Origin: Saccharothrix syringae
GTDB taxonomy: Bacteria > Actinomycetota > Actinomycetes > Mycobacteriales > Pseudonocardiaceae
Reading direction: 5' to 3'
Length of the DNA: 64,000 nucleotides
Assembly (NCBI RefSeq): GCF_009498035.1
Contig: NZ_CP034550.1
Coordinates: forward strand, 6,262,001 to 6,326,000
The translations under genes and the position numbers were made by a program. The notes under the pieces were generated by a model, which was given only the letters and a program-made list of their open reading frames with translations, made no database searches and was not told where the DNA came from. Below are positions 17,825 to 27,189 of this stretch, in pieces. Positions within the stretch are counted from its first letter, which is position 1. Every line of letters begins with the position of its first letter.

Positions 17825-18199
17825 ATGCCCACCACAGTCCCGGAGCTGCGCGACGTCGTCGGCTTCGTGCTGGAGCACGCCGACAAGAACGCCCTGGACC
17901 ACATCACGCAGGCGGTCAAGTCGCGCCACGACGTCCTGCGCGAGAAGGCCGCGGCCGAGATCACCGAGAACGCGACGGTGACCATCCGCGGCATTTCGCC
18001 GAAGTACCTCAACGGCCTGTCCGACGTCGTGAAAGAGATCATCCGCGGCCGCGGCAAGCCGCACGCGACGGTGACCCTGGACAAGGCGTCGACGGACACG
18101 TTGGCGTTCTCCTCGACCAAGTTCGGCCACCTCGCCGGCCGCACCTCCTACGACCTGACCGGTGTGCCGCTGAGCTGCTGCGAGGTCGTCAAGAGCTGA
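17825..18199 (+). CDS. Hypothetical protein, 124 residues
   Basis: ATG 17825 has AGGAG 7 bases upstream. The N-terminal half looks helical (ELRDVVGFVLEHADKNALDH, VKSRHDVLREKAAAEITENA), followed by TVTIRGISPKYLNGLSDVVK and a C-terminal part with CCEVVKS. Small size, a balanced Lys/Asp/Glu composition and the absence of a signal suggest a cytoplasmic protein. I do not recognise the family. A terminator-like stem follows 35 bp after the stop. Confidence 0.65.
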   Translation: MPTTVPELRDVVGFVLEHADKNALDHITQAVKSRHDVLREKAAAEITENATVTIRGISPKYLNGLSDVVKEIIRGRGKPHATVTLDKASTDTLAFSSTKFGHLAGRTSYDLTGVPLSCCEVVKS

Positions 18200-18234
18200 C
18201 TGCCGGCCCCCGTTGTCCGCCTCACCCCGGTGCG

Positions 18235-18276
18235 GAAGGCCCGGCGCTGGCTCCCGTGAACCGGTGCCGGGCCTTC
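18235..18276 (+). terminator. GC-rich stem-loop between two genes
   Basis: GAAGGCCCGGCGCTGG (18235-18250) pairs with CCGGTGCCGGGCCTTC (18261-18276) with G-U/mismatch tolerance around a 10-base loop. It lies between a stop at 18199 and a start at 18333 and could act as a terminator or an attenuator. Confidence 0.6.
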
Positions 18277-18332
18277 GCGCCGTCCCGGGCCGGTTCACCG
18301 GCCCGACTTTCCCCGATCCCGAGGAGGATTTT

Positions 18333-19211
18333 GTGAGCACCGTCCGTGCCGAGGCCCGCACCCGCTGGGTACACACCGGCATCGAGGCGCCCTACTCGTT
18401 CACCGTCACCGGGTTCAACGAACTGGAGACAGACCGCGGCGTGGCCTACAGCGCCGAGCTCGTGCACCCCGACCTCGGCGTGGTCGGTCGCATCTCCAAC
18501 CGGGGCGACGGCGGACCGACAACCTTCCACGCCGACGACCGCACCCGGTTCGGCGAGCCTCACCTGGAGGAATTCCTGCGGCGCAGCGTCCAGGACGGCG
18601 AGCCGATGGCCACCGGCTTCACGGGCCTGGAGCATCTGCTCGACGAGATCATCGACGAGGCCGAGGCCACCCGGCTCGTCGCCGAGATGCGCGCCAAAGG
18701 CCAACTGCTCATCCGCAGCCACCTGCCGCGCCAGACGGCGAGCCGGGGGCCGCAGCGCGGCGCCATCCTGGCCTACAGCCGAATCGTCACCCGCCGCAGC
18801 GATCGCGAACGGCTGGCCGCCACGCTGGTCGACAACCCGCCGGTCCGCCTCGACGAGGGCGCCTACTGGGAGTGGTTCACCGGCGAGGACTGGGTCCGCA
18901 TGCCGGGCGCGCTCCCGCTGTCCCCGCGGCAGAGCGCCGACCGGCTCCGGCGGATCGGGCAACTCGCCACCGAGCCCGACCGACCCGTCACCGCCGTGCC
19001 GTTCGACGACGGGCTCTTCCTGTTCGGCACGCCCGCCGCACACACCACACTGGTCGGCGACCGTGTCCGCACCGTCGACACCACCCGGTGGTGCGTCTGC
19101 CGCCGCCGGCAGCGCGTGGTGGCGTTCGAGCGGTGGAACCGGGGCGTCCTGGAGGAATCCGGCACCGTCCACGCGGCGAAACGCTGCCGCCGCCTCGTCC
19201 GGATCGACTGA
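18333..19211 (+). CDS. Hypothetical protein, 292 residues
   Basis: GTG 18333 follows a strong ribosome site (GAGGAGG at 18321-18327). The product has an N-terminal beta-rich part (YSFTVTGFNELETDRGVAYS, HPDLGVVGRISNRGDGGPT). A helical centre (FTGLEHLLDEIIDEAEATRL) is followed by a C-terminal part with TRWCVCRRRQRVVAFERW, where CVC could contribute to a metal site. No known domain is evident. It lies in a same-strand run (17825-20531), each member separated by a stem-loop. Confidence 0.65.
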   Translation: MSTVRAEARTRWVHTGIEAPYSFTVTGFNELETDRGVAYSAELVHPDLGVVGRISNRGDGGPTTFHADDRTRFGEPHLEEFLRRSVQDGEPMATGFTGLEHLLDEIIDEAEATRLVAEMRAKGQLLIRSHLPRQTASRGPQRGAILAYSRIVTRRSDRERLAATLVDNPPVRLDEGAYWEWFTGEDWVRMPGALPLSPRQSADRLRRIGQLATEPDRPVTAVPFDDGLFLFGTPAAHTTLVGDRVRTVDTTRWCVCRRRQRVVAFERWNRGVLEESGTVHAAKRCRRLVRID

Positions 19212-19270
19212 CCCCCACGCCTCGCCCGGCTTCGGCTCCGGCCAGGGCGTCTCCAGCGCATCACCGCCTT

Positions 19271-19314
19271 CGACGGCCCGGTGCCGGTTCCTGCGAACCG
19301 GCACCGGGCCGTCG
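19271..19314 (+). terminator. Perfect 19-bp stem-loop between two genes
   Basis: CGACGGCCCGGTGCCGGTT (19271-19289) pairs perfectly with 19296-19314 around a six-base loop CCTGCG. It resembles the stem at 18235-18276 in sequence (GCCCGG, CCGGTGCCGG or its complement), so both may derive from one short family. Confidence 0.7.
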
Positions 19315-19404
19315 CGCTGTCCGGGGCCTTCCCACACGCCCGTGCACGCAGCGACCAGCCGTGCCGGGCCCGACCCGAAACCGAGCACGAAAGGGCTGTC
19401 GACC

Positions 19405-20256
19405 ATGACCACGTCCACGACCGGCACCGGCACCCCCGCTTTGACCGCCGAGCCGGACGTTCCGACCACCCGCCACGACTACGCCGACGGCACCACCGTT
19501 ATCGGCACCGAGAAGAACACCCGCGCGCGGCTGCTGCGCTCCTCGCGGTACCACCGGCCCAAGCATGGCGACATCGACCTCGTCGAGCGAACCCCGACCG
19601 GGCCGGGCTACACGGTCGCCCGCGCCATCGACGAGGCGATGCACACGGGCTCCCGGCACCACCCGGTGACCGCGGGCAACCGCATCGGGCAACGGGTGGC
19701 CGAGCGGCGCGCGGTGCGGCGTCGGCTCGGCGGCCACGGTGCCCTGGAGACCTACGTCGACGAGCACGGCCGCCCCGGCGAGCAGTCGGTGGCCGGTTCG
19801 CCGCAGGGTCAGGTACGCGAGCGGGTGTTGGCCGACGCGGTCGAGTCGGACGAGAAGATCGCCTACCGGAGGAACCTCTACGCCGCGCTCCAGGCCGAGG
19901 GCAGGGCATCCACCGCGGGCGAGGGCACCGTCGTCACAGGCGACTGGATGTCGGTGCGCGGCCGCGGGTACCGAGTGCGGCGGGTCGACACCGGGACCGT
20001 CGGCGTCGTCAACCATCTCACCGCCGCGCCCGAGCCGGGCGGGCCCGAGCACACCGACACCACCCCGCGCCGCGAGGTGCGTGAGCACCGCACCGGGCAG
20101 ATGCCGACGGGACTCGTCGAAGCACACGAACCCCCCGGCACCGACCGGCTCCGTCTGCACCCGGCGGACTTCCGGGACGCCGGGCACGGTGACGGCCGGA
20201 GCCCTGGCAACGGCGAGGGTGACGCAGGCCCGGGTGATTCGGGCGGACCGGCATGA
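19405..20256 (+). CDS. Hypothetical protein, 283 residues
   Basis: Starts at ATG 19405 with a weak AAAGGG upstream. The middle carries Arg-rich helices (AGNRIGQRVAERRAVRRRLG, VRERVLADAVESDEKIAYRR) and a small basic beta region (VVTGDWMSVRGRGYRVRRVD). The last 70 residues are Gly/Asp/Pro-rich and probably disordered. The stop overlaps the ATG of the PP-loop gene (ATGA), so the two are translationally coupled. This suggests that it works with that ATPase. No family recognised. Confidence 0.65.
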   Translation: MTTSTTGTGTPALTAEPDVPTTRHDYADGTTVIGTEKNTRARLLRSSRYHRPKHGDIDLVERTPTGPGYTVARAIDEAMHTGSRHHPVTAGNRIGQRVAERRAVRRRLGGHGALETYVDEHGRPGEQSVAGSPQGQVRERVLADAVESDEKIAYRRNLYAALQAEGRASTAGEGTVVTGDWMSVRGRGYRVRRVDTGTVGVVNHLTAAPEPGGPEHTDTTPRREVREHRTGQMPTGLVEAHEPPGTDRLRLHPADFRDAGHGDGRSPGNGEGDAGPGDSGGPA

Positions 20257-20531
20257 CGGTCCCCCTGCCCACCTCGCTGGAGCACCCGCTCGGCAGCCGC
20301 GTCGACAAGCAGTTCGCGCTGGAGACCGTGTACCGGGCGCAGGCCGCACTGGGTCTGGTCCGCCCGTCCCCGTCCCCGGCGCCACCATTGGCCCTGTCCC
20401 GCGATGAACCCTCGCCGCAGGTGGTGCTCAACCTCGGCCTCGGCGTGGATTCCGGTGCGATCGCCGCCCGCTACATCACCGACCCGTCCAGCCGGGACTT
20501 CGACCTGCGGAACCTGGCAGTGATCACCGCG
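20253..20531 (+). pseudogene. PP-loop ATPase (PAPS reductase-like), 5' part, interrupted by transposon
   Basis: The first 93 codons end at ...LAVITA, exactly where the Tn554-like element starts. QVVLNLGLGVDSGAIAARYI is the PP-loop of the adenine-nucleotide alpha-hydrolase superfamily (SGGxDS variant GLGVDS), which activates a substrate by adenylation. After the element the frame resumes at 26090 with MTGQEWPATRRLVEQH, the expected next segment. The gene was presumably functional before insertion, within an operon with the preceding gene. Confidence 0.88.
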
Positions 20532-20567
20532 ATTATCTGCAGCCCGTTTGGTCCTGCGTTAGTTGAA

Positions 20568-20611
20568 CAGGGGCTTTGCGTCGTGGACATGTCCACGACG
20601 CAAAGCCCCTG
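20568..20611. terminator. Perfect 44-nt palindrome at the transposon left end
   Basis: CAGGGGCTTTGCGTCGTGGACA followed by its exact complement, giving 22-bp arms with no spacer. It sits 28 bases beyond the sigma-factor stop and 36 bases inside the transposon end. It can stop transcription from either side, shielding the element from host read-through, or could be a protein-binding site. Confidence 0.75.
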
Positions 20612-20638
20612 TGAGTTGACCTTGCAGTTACCCGATAG

Positions 20639-21457
20639 TCAACTTGCGAACGAAAGGCGCGATCCCCAACTGATCTCGCGCACTCGGTTCAAAACTTCCG
20701 CCGAGTTGACCAGACCAAGCTGATCACGCAAAGTTTTGAGAGCTATAGACTTGCTCGCCCGGACCGCGTTGCTGTCGATGCCCAGGATTTTCGCGATCAC
20801 GCGCGGCTTCAACCCATCGGCGGACAGGCGTAGCACTTCTGCTTGACGCTCCCCCAGCCCCTGAACGGCCCGGGCAAGTTCGTTGCGCCCCTCCGGAGGG
20901 TTGACTACAGATGCGTTCTCCGCTTCGTGACGAAGATCGAGTTGGAGTGCAACCTTTCGGAAAGCGGAGTGGATCTCTTTCTGGGACTTGCCTGTCATGT
21001 CGGCCACTTCGATCAGCTCGTAGCCGTCAAGGAAGAGTTCCAGGGCGTCGGCCATGTCGGGCGCGACCCTGGCGGCCACCCCCAGGAGGTGGAGCTTCTG
21101 TGCATGGTCGACAAAAGGGTCATGGACAAGCTTGCCCGGTTCGACAACCTTGAATTCATCCCAGGAATCCACCGGGATTTCCATCTTGTGGGCGCGGTAA
21201 TAGTCAACCGCCGCATTGGCTGCCACCTTGTTCAAGTAGGCCCACAGGTCGAGAATATCCTCCCTCTGCGCAGGGGTGAGTCGGGTAAAAAATTTAGTCA
21301 TCGCATCTTGAACAACATCGCCGAGGTCGTTGTAAGGAATCTTGCCGCGCAGGCGTGCGAGAAGCATGCGGACCGTCAAGCGCCAGAACTGCTCCTCGTC
21401 GCCCACTTCGTAGTCCGCCGTGATCGCGAGGCCGCGCGAGAACTCGACCAGCGTCAT
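20639..21457 (-). CDS. Sigma-70-like RNA polymerase sigma factor (transposon cargo)
   Basis: I choose ATG 21457, one base after the upstream gene's stop, rather than longer non-conserved starts. The 272-residue product has a region 2-like segment (DLGDVVQDAMTKFFTRL, then LWAYLNKVAANAAVDYYR). Its C-terminal region 4 helix-turn-helix reads LGERQAEVLRLSADGLKPRV then AKILGIDSNAVRASKSIAL. The layout resembles an ECF-type factor with a roughly 90-residue linker. It is co-directional and coupled with a single-pass membrane protein that may act as its anti-sigma or sensor. Its promoters are unknown. Confidence 0.75.
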   Translation of the reverse strand: MTLVEFSRGLAITADYEVGDEEQFWRLTVRMLLARLRGKIPYNDLGDVVQDAMTKFFTRLTPAQREDILDLWAYLNKVAANAAVDYYRAHKMEIPVDSWDEFKVVEPGKLVHDPFVDHAQKLHLLGVAARVAPDMADALELFLDGYELIEVADMTGKSQKEIHSAFRKVALQLDLRHEAENASVVNPPEGRNELARAVQGLGERQAEVLRLSADGLKPRVIAKILGIDSNAVRASKSIALKTLRDQLGLVNSAEVLNRVREISWGSRLSFAS

Positions 21458-21458
21458 C

Positions 21459-21755
21459 TCAGACAGCCCCCTTCTGACTGCGGCCGGGCCAATAGAGGGG
21501 CGGAAGAACGAGGGCGACGAGCGCCTGGACATCCTGCGGATCCCACTTGGACAGCATGGCGAAGCCAATGACCGCAAGCAGGGCGGCCCCGCGGGTGAAC
21601 TCGCGCAGCGTCTCGGCCCCGTGGGTGACCTGCCACCGAGCGTCAAGAGTGGACGTTCCAGCCTTTTTCGCAGCCGGTCGCTTGCGCGGGTCTTCCACGC
21701 CGGAGCGCAGAGGCGGCTTCGCGGGATCGTTCGACCCCGTGTGGCTATTCGACAA
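21459..21755 (-). CDS. Small membrane protein coupled to the sigma factor
   Basis: A 98-residue protein from ATG 21755. The first 50 residues are polar and basic (RKRPAAKKAGTS). They are followed by two hydrophobic stretches, LREFTRGAALLAVIGFAML and VQALVALVLPPLYW, one or both of which could cross the membrane. The stop lies one base before the sigma-factor start. A membrane-bound partner controlling the sigma factor is the simplest reading, but no anti-sigma motif is visible. Confidence 0.6.
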   Translation of the reverse strand: MSNSHTGSNDPAKPPLRSGVEDPRKRPAAKKAGTSTLDARWQVTHGAETLREFTRGAALLAVIGFAMLSKWDPQDVQALVALVLPPLYWPGRSQKGAV

Positions 21756-22201
21756 CGTTGAACCTCCAGGCAGAGGGTCCCGCCGCTCAGCCTCCGGCCA
21801 AAGAGTTCGGAGCGGCGGGTCCCTGACGCACTCGGCGAGCGCCGAGCGTCACTCAAGGATGCCCCATCACGCCGCTGCCATAAAGTCAAGAAAAACGTGC
21901 CCGCATGTGACGATAGTAACACCACCGCGGTTTAACGTTCCGGAAGGCAACATCCGTCACCATTGCGCGAACCGGGAGAACACCCGGTTCAACGCGGGGC
22001 CTCGACCCCGCAAGCAGGAAGGTCGCTGCCCAGCCTCCGGCCAAGAGTTCGGGGCAGTGGATCTTTGACGCACTCGGCCCCACCGGGCGTTCGACGAAGG
22101 ACGCCACGACGGAGTCGGACTGTGCCGAGACGGTGGTCAGGCCCGCGAGGGTCTGACCACCGTTCCTCGTCATCGGCGCGACGGGATGACGGGCGGTGTC
22201 A
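21756..22201. repeat. Non-coding segment with a diverged direct repeat
   Basis: The 446 bases between the cargo and tnpC hold no supported gene. Two related copies of a block are seen near 21799-21847 and 22030-22081: CAGCCTCCGGCCAAAGAGTT / CAGCCTCCGGCCAAGAGTTC, each followed by GACGCACTCGGC. The first copy is inside a stem (GGGTCCCGCCGCT with AGCGGCGGGTCCC). Promoter or regulatory roles are possible. Confidence 0.5.
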
Positions 22202-22608
22202 TCAGAACCGTCCTGGTTCGGCCTGCAGACGGCGTAGTTCGGCGTAGAGCCGTTCGAGTTGCTGCTGCTGCGCGGCGTTCTGCTCAGTGAGGACCTGGAC
22301 GCGGCTGCGGAGCTTCGCGTTCGCGCTCAGCGATGCCGCTAGGCGGACCTTGAGTGAGCGTTCGGTCGCGGCGGCGGACCGCAGTGCGGGTGCTTGTCGT
22401 CGGCGAGGCCGCGGAGTCCGGCGAGTAGGTCGGGCTGGGTGTAGAGCCAGGACCTGGAGACCTCCGCGGCAGTGGCCAGCGCCGCGACCGTGACCGGTCG
22501 CCCTGATATGCGTAGATCCAGCAGGGCGTTCTCGGCGCGTCGGCGGGCGTCGGCGCTGCGTTTGGCGGTGGCGGCGGCGAGGTGGTGGGTGTTGTCAGCT
22601 CGGGTCAT
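22202..22608 (-). pseudogene. tnpC-like transposition helper (DUF6262), frameshifted
   Basis: From ATG 22608 the frame reads NTHHLAAATAKRSADARRRA, then VAALATAAEVSRSWLYTQPD, the helix-turn-helix start of DUF6262/TnpC proteins. It then breaks near 22390-22400 (GLADDKHPHC). The neighbouring frame continues as a Leu/Gln coiled coil (LRSRVQVLTEQNAAQQQQLE) to TGA 22202, as expected for the family. One base change in length joins them to about 135 residues. The start overlaps the end of tnpB by 14 bp. In Tn554, TnpC affects transposition frequency and orientation. Confidence 0.75.
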
Positions 22609-24870
22609 CGAGTTGGGTGATCTTTCCGCCGAAGACGACTTCGCCGTCGTCGCAGCTTTCGCAGGTGGTGATGATCTTGTCGAGGTTGTCCAGGATCTTG
22701 GTGTTCTTCTCGGCGATGCGGATGTGTCCGGCGGCCTTGGCGGTTTCGATGATCTTCAGGGTGCGGCCTCGTTGTTCCCGGTGGTGTGGCAGGAACTCGG
22801 GGGCGGTGAGGAACATCGGGCAGGTCAGGCAAGGGTTGGCGTGCTCGCAGTCGCGGATCAGCGGCAGGCCGCAGTAGCCGTTGGGCAGGGTCTGCTTGGC
22901 TCGGCCGAGGCTGATGCGGGTCCAGGCGGCGTTGCTGAGCGGGTCGCTCTCGGTGACCTGGATGATCTCGCCCTGGGAGTTGACGGTGACGGCCTTCTCC
23001 CACTTCTCCCGGACGGTCTTGTCGTGCAGGCGGGCGTAGACGGCGGTCATGGCCGGTGACATGTGGTCGAGCAGCTTCTGGACGACGTGTTGCGGGACGT
23101 CGTTGTTGATCAGGCGGGTGCCCAGGGTGTGGCGGAACTGGTGCGGGGTGATGTGGACGTGGTCGCCGCGTTCGTCGACCAGCTCGATGGTCGCCAGCCA
23201 GGTGTTGAGGTGCTCGACCCAGGTGCCGCGGGGCATCGGTTTGCGGCCGTGGGGGTTGTCGGTCCGGCGGGGAACAGCAGCTCGCAGCCTGCGGGGAAGC
23301 GTGCGCGGACCCGGTCCTGCTGGGCGTGGATCAGCGTGACGAGCTTGTCGACGATGGGGAAGAACGCGACGCGCCCCTGCCCTTTGTGGTTGACCCAGGC
23401 CAGGTAGGGGGCTCGCGCGTCGTCGCGGACGACGCAGTCGAACGGGAGCCGGATCGCGTCCTTGGACCGCAGCCCGCAGGCCATGACAATGCGCAGGACG
23501 AGCTCGTCCTGCGGGTCGGGGAACCTGGTCAGGTTGGCGTCGTCCTCGCACTGACTCATGATCACTTCGCTGAGGAAGCGGGGCTTGGACGGCGGCGCCG
23601 GCGGACCGTCGCCGGGGACGATGACCGCAGTGCGGGGCAGTCGTTCCTCCCAGCCCAGGCGGTGGACGGTGGAAAGGAACACGCTGACCGCGCTGATCCG
23701 GTGTTTGCGGGTGGCGACGTGGACCTGTTCCTCGTCCATCGAGGCGAACCACGCCTCCAGCAACTGTCGGGTCAACCGCTCGGGTTCGGTGCAGTCGTCG
23801 GGCCCGCCCGCGGCGAACTCGGCGAACTTGCCCAAGTAGCGCACTTGCGCGACCAGGCTGCCGGTGGCGCTCTTGGTGGTGATCATCCGCCGGGCCCAGC
23901 GCTTGGCCAGCGCCCGTAGCCAGGGCTGCGTAATCGAGGTGAATCGCAGGTAGCGGGGCGTGTTCTCCGGAAGGCGTCCCAGTCTGCGCAGGTCCCAGGT
24001 GTCGCGGTCGTATTCGCGTTCCCAGGCGCCGCCGGCGAGCAGGGCTTCGAGGTGGTAGCGGATGTCGGTGACGAAGGTCAGCGCGCTGTTGGTGCCCCGC
24101 TTGCCCGACGGGCCCTTGGCCTGCTTGCGCCAGGCGTCGTCGTCGAGGTCGAGCATGCTGGCGACCTGGCTTTCCCGGATCCAGGTCACAGCCTGCTGGA
24201 TCGCCCGCAGGCAGGTGCGGCGGTCACCGGCATCGGCGCGGCGTTGCAGCCCCAGGCCCAGCTCCAGCCGGATCTGCTGGGACAGGCCGCGCATGTCCAG
24301 CATCGGCTCGCCGCGGCCGGTGGCGCAGGTGACGTAGGTCTGCAGGTCGTCGGGCTTGCCCGCCGTCTTCCAGCGGGCGTGGTGGCCCGCGCAGAACCCG
24401 GCCTTGAAGTCGGCGTTGCGCTCGCAGCCGACGAACCGGCAGGGCGCCTCCCCGCGAATCGACGGCGTGTAGGTGATCCCGGCCGCCCATGCGGCCGCGT
24501 CCGGTCGTCCCGCCTTGGCCCAGAAGCCGCGGTGCCGGGCGCAGAGGCCGATGTGCCCCCGTGCCCGGTTGCAGCCCTCGACCAGGCAAGCCGGGAAGCT
24601 CACGGTGTTGCGTTGCCCCGGCCCCTGCAGCGGCGCCCACTGCTCGATGTCGGGGCTGCCCGCCCTGGTCCAGGCCGTCTGGTGGATCGGGCAGAGCCCG
24701 ACACGGCCGTAGTTCAGCGGGCGGCGGCAGGCCGGCACTCGGCATCGACCTGCGGTGAACACGGGGTCGTCGGGGTCCGGTCGGAACACCTCGACGCGGA
24801 ACTCCATGCGGACGGTCTGCAGCAGCAGCGCCAGCAGACCGGACCGGTGCGCGGGAACGGGGACCGTCAT
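22595..24870 (-). pseudogene. TnpB-like tyrosine recombinase with N-terminal Cys modules, frameshifted
   Basis: The ATG at 24870 overlaps the tnpA stop. The first 170 residues have three spaced Cys/His modules (CRVPACRRPLNYGRVGLCPI, CLVEGCNRARGHIGLCARHR, CRFVGCERNADFKAGFCAGH). The core-binding region follows, then the catalytic domain: RIVMACGLRSKDAIRLPFDC with the first Arg, HQFRHTLGTRL with the His-Arg pair, and LLDHMSPAMTAVYARLH with the Tyr. The frame shifts near 23251-23275 in a G-rich run (LLFPAGP versus RRTDNPHGRKPMPRG). A further Cys cluster (CEHANPCLTCP) lies near the C-terminus. Rejoined length is about 758 residues. Confidence 0.85.
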
Positions 24871-25991
24871 GCCACCGGTCCTCCGTCCAGGACGCCGCTC
24901 TCGGTCAAAATCCGGCGGTAGTCGCCCAGGGTCAGGTGCGAGTAGATCGACTTCGTCGTCTCGGTCGACTCGTGCCCCAGCAGCTCGGCGACCACCTCGA
25001 TCGGGGTGCCGGAGCGCAGCAGCCGGGTGGCGTAGGTGTGCCGCAGGGCGTGCCAGGTCAGGTCGTCGACGCCGGTGCGCTTGCGCAGCCGCAGCTCCAG
25101 GTCGGCGACCGCGCTGTAGGTCATCGCCGCCCCGCGGTGCCCGCGCCAGAGGTTGACGAACACGAAGTCGCTGTCCAGCTCGCCGAACTCGACGTCGAGG
25201 TAGTCGGCGTAGCGCTGGAACAGATAGCCACGGACCGGCACCGACCTGGCCTTCATCTCCTTCACCCGTGCCAGGTTCGGGTTGTCCTCCCGCGGCACGA
25301 CGTGCACGGCCTCCTCGGCCGGGTCCAGGTCGGCGTGCCGCAACCCGAGCGCCTCGCCGATGCGCAGCCCGGACTCATAAAGCAGGGTCACCAGGAACCG
25401 GTCCCTCAACCGCAGGCAGGCGTCCTGCAGCAACGTGACCTCGTCGTCGGACAGCTCCCTCGGCCGTTTCCTCCCGCCCGCGGGCAGGCGCAGCGGACTG
25501 TGCTCGACCGGTCCGCGCATCGTGTGCGCGAGCACCGGCAGGTAATCGCCCGTCGCATGCCGCGCACCCGGTGTCGCTCCTCCCAGCACCGCCTTGGCCG
25601 AACCGCGCACGGCATGGAACCGGTAAAACCCGGCCAACGCCGCCCGCTTGCGCAGCAACGTCGCCGCGTCCAACGCCGACGGGCTGCCGGGCAGCACGAA
25701 CACGCCCGGCTGCCGCAACTCCACCGGCCGCCGCAACCACGCGACGAACTGCGCCAAGTCCTCCAACTCGACCTCGGCGAAGTCCTGCCCGCGCTGACCA
25801 AGCCAGACGAACAAGTCCTTCAGGTCCTGCGCATACGCCTTCACCGTCGCAGGTGACTTGCCCCGAGCCACCAGATGCACCAAATACGCCTCGATCGGCG
25901 CCACCGGCAGAGCATCCTCACCGACCACCGTGTACGACACCGACGTCTCGCCAGCCAACCGCTGTACCCGCACCGACACCACTCTCGTCAA
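24867..25991 (-). CDS. TnpA-like tyrosine recombinase
   Basis: The 374-residue protein starts at TTG 25991, with GTG 25982 as an alternative. An N-terminal SAM-like core-binding domain (YLVHLVARGKSPATVKAYAQ, KDLFVWLGQRG) precedes the catalytic domain. The active-site residues are all present: Arg in LLYESGLRIGEALGL, His-x-x-Arg in WHALRHTYATRLL, His in ELLGHESTETT, and Tyr in KSIYSHL. This order matches XerD/TnpA enzymes that break and rejoin DNA through a phosphotyrosine bond. It is the first gene of the recombination operon and the only one intact. Confidence 0.92.
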   Translation of the reverse strand: MTRVVSVRVQRLAGETSVSYTVVGEDALPVAPIEAYLVHLVARGKSPATVKAYAQDLKDLFVWLGQRGQDFAEVELEDLAQFVAWLRRPVELRQPGVFVLPGSPSALDAATLLRKRAALAGFYRFHAVRGSAKAVLGGATPGARHATGDYLPVLAHTMRGPVEHSPLRLPAGGRKRPRELSDDEVTLLQDACLRLRDRFLVTLLYESGLRIGEALGLRHADLDPAEEAVHVVPREDNPNLARVKEMKARSVPVRGYLFQRYADYLDVEFGELDSDFVFVNLWRGHRGAAMTYSAVADLELRLRKRTGVDDLTWHALRHTYATRLLRSGTPIEVVAELLGHESTETTKSIYSHLTLGDYRRILTESGVLDGGPVA

Positions 25992-26089
25992 CGACAGGCC
26001 GCCACAGCGTCCACGACGGACCGCCCACGTAGGACTTCGACACGCTGACTACACCACTGACACCATCGAATGAACTGCAGATAACCGGA

Positions 26090-27160
26090 ATGACCGGCCA
26101 GGAGTGGCCGGCCACCCGACGCCTGGTCGAGCAGCACTTGCTCCCCCTGATGGCCCGGGCACGGGTCCGCTACATCCAGGTCGCCCGCCGCGGCCCACGC
26201 GAGGCCGACGGGGTGGAGATCCTGTCCGACACCCGCACGCCCGACCGGCTGTACCCGGTCGGCGCCTGGACCCTGGCCCACGAGATGCTCGACGGCGGCA
26301 CCGTCCCGCAGACCACCGGGGACAGGCTCTGCTCCCAGCACTTCAAGGCGTGGCCGCTGGACCTCGTCATCGCCGAGCTCACCCGGGGACGCCCCTACCG
26401 ACAGGTCATGGGCTACGAGAAGGGCGAACAGCGCCGCGCCAAGCGAGACAAGGAGTACGACACCGAGCTGCGCACCGGCGTCTACCCGCTGCGCGAGTGG
26501 GACGGGGGATGGGACCGCGCCCGCGCGCGGGCATTCCTGCGGGAGACCTTCGGCGTCGAGTGGATCAAGAGCGCCTGCACCTACTGTCCGTTCGCTCTAG
26601 CAAATGAAGCTGGTCGGGTGCAGACCACGGCCCGGTTCATCGAGGAACCCGACGCCGGCGTGCTGGCCCTGGTGATGGAGTTCACCGCCACCGCGCTCAA
26701 CCCCACCCAGGGGCTGATCAAGGGCGAACGACTGCTGTCGCTCCTGCGGGCCTCGGCCGGCACCGCCGCAGTGCTCGCCGCGTTCGAGCGGATGCTGACC
26801 AGCCTGCCGTGGGCGGTCTACGACGTACGGCGCACACTCTCGCCCCGCTCCGACGGCAAGGTCAACTACGCCCGATCGGTGCGCATTCTCGACGTCGGCA
26901 CGCCCGAGCAGATGCGGGCACGGCTAGACCAACGCGCTCGGCTCGCCCAGACGCCGCTGACCGTCGGCAATCCGGCGTTTCCCGACGACGCCCACCCCAG
27001 AGCCTGGCTTCGCCACCGCGAGCCGCAGCTTCTCGCGGAGAAAAAGACAACAGCCGAGCAGTTCATCACCCTCGCGCCGGCGACCGCGATCGACAAGACC
27101 GGCCCCACCTTCCCCGCGGCCTGGACCGACGCCTCGCAACTGGACCTCCTTGCCGGATGA
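26090..27160 (+). pseudogene. PP-loop ATPase (PAPS reductase-like), 3' part
   Basis: The right-hand part of the interrupted gene, 356 codons to TGA 27160. It opens with MTGQEWPATRRLVEQHLLPL, the direct continuation of VITA in the 5' part. Later elements include RLCSQHFKAWPLD and a Cys pair in KSACTYCPFALANEAGR, a likely metal or Fe-S site typical of PAPS-reductase-like enzymes. It could still be translated alone from ATG 26090, but would then lack the PP-loop and be inactive. DUF5983 follows 29 bp later. Confidence 0.88.
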
Positions 27161-27189
27161 GGCCCGCCCTACACCCCCTGGATCCAATC

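Larger units (their letters stand above)
20532..26089. mobile_element. Tn554-like transposon with sigma-factor cargo, inserted in a PP-loop gene
   Basis: The 5,558-bp element carries three overlapping minus-strand genes in the order of Tn554 tnpA, tnpB and tnpC, plus a sigma factor and a membrane protein at the left end. A perfect 10-bp inverted repeat, TTATCTGCAG, lies at 20533-20542 and (inverted) 26075-26084, close to both ends. Deleting 20532-26089 joins ATCACCGCG to ATGACCGGC and restores an open frame. tnpB and tnpC each contain a frameshift, so this copy may no longer move. Confidence 0.88.
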
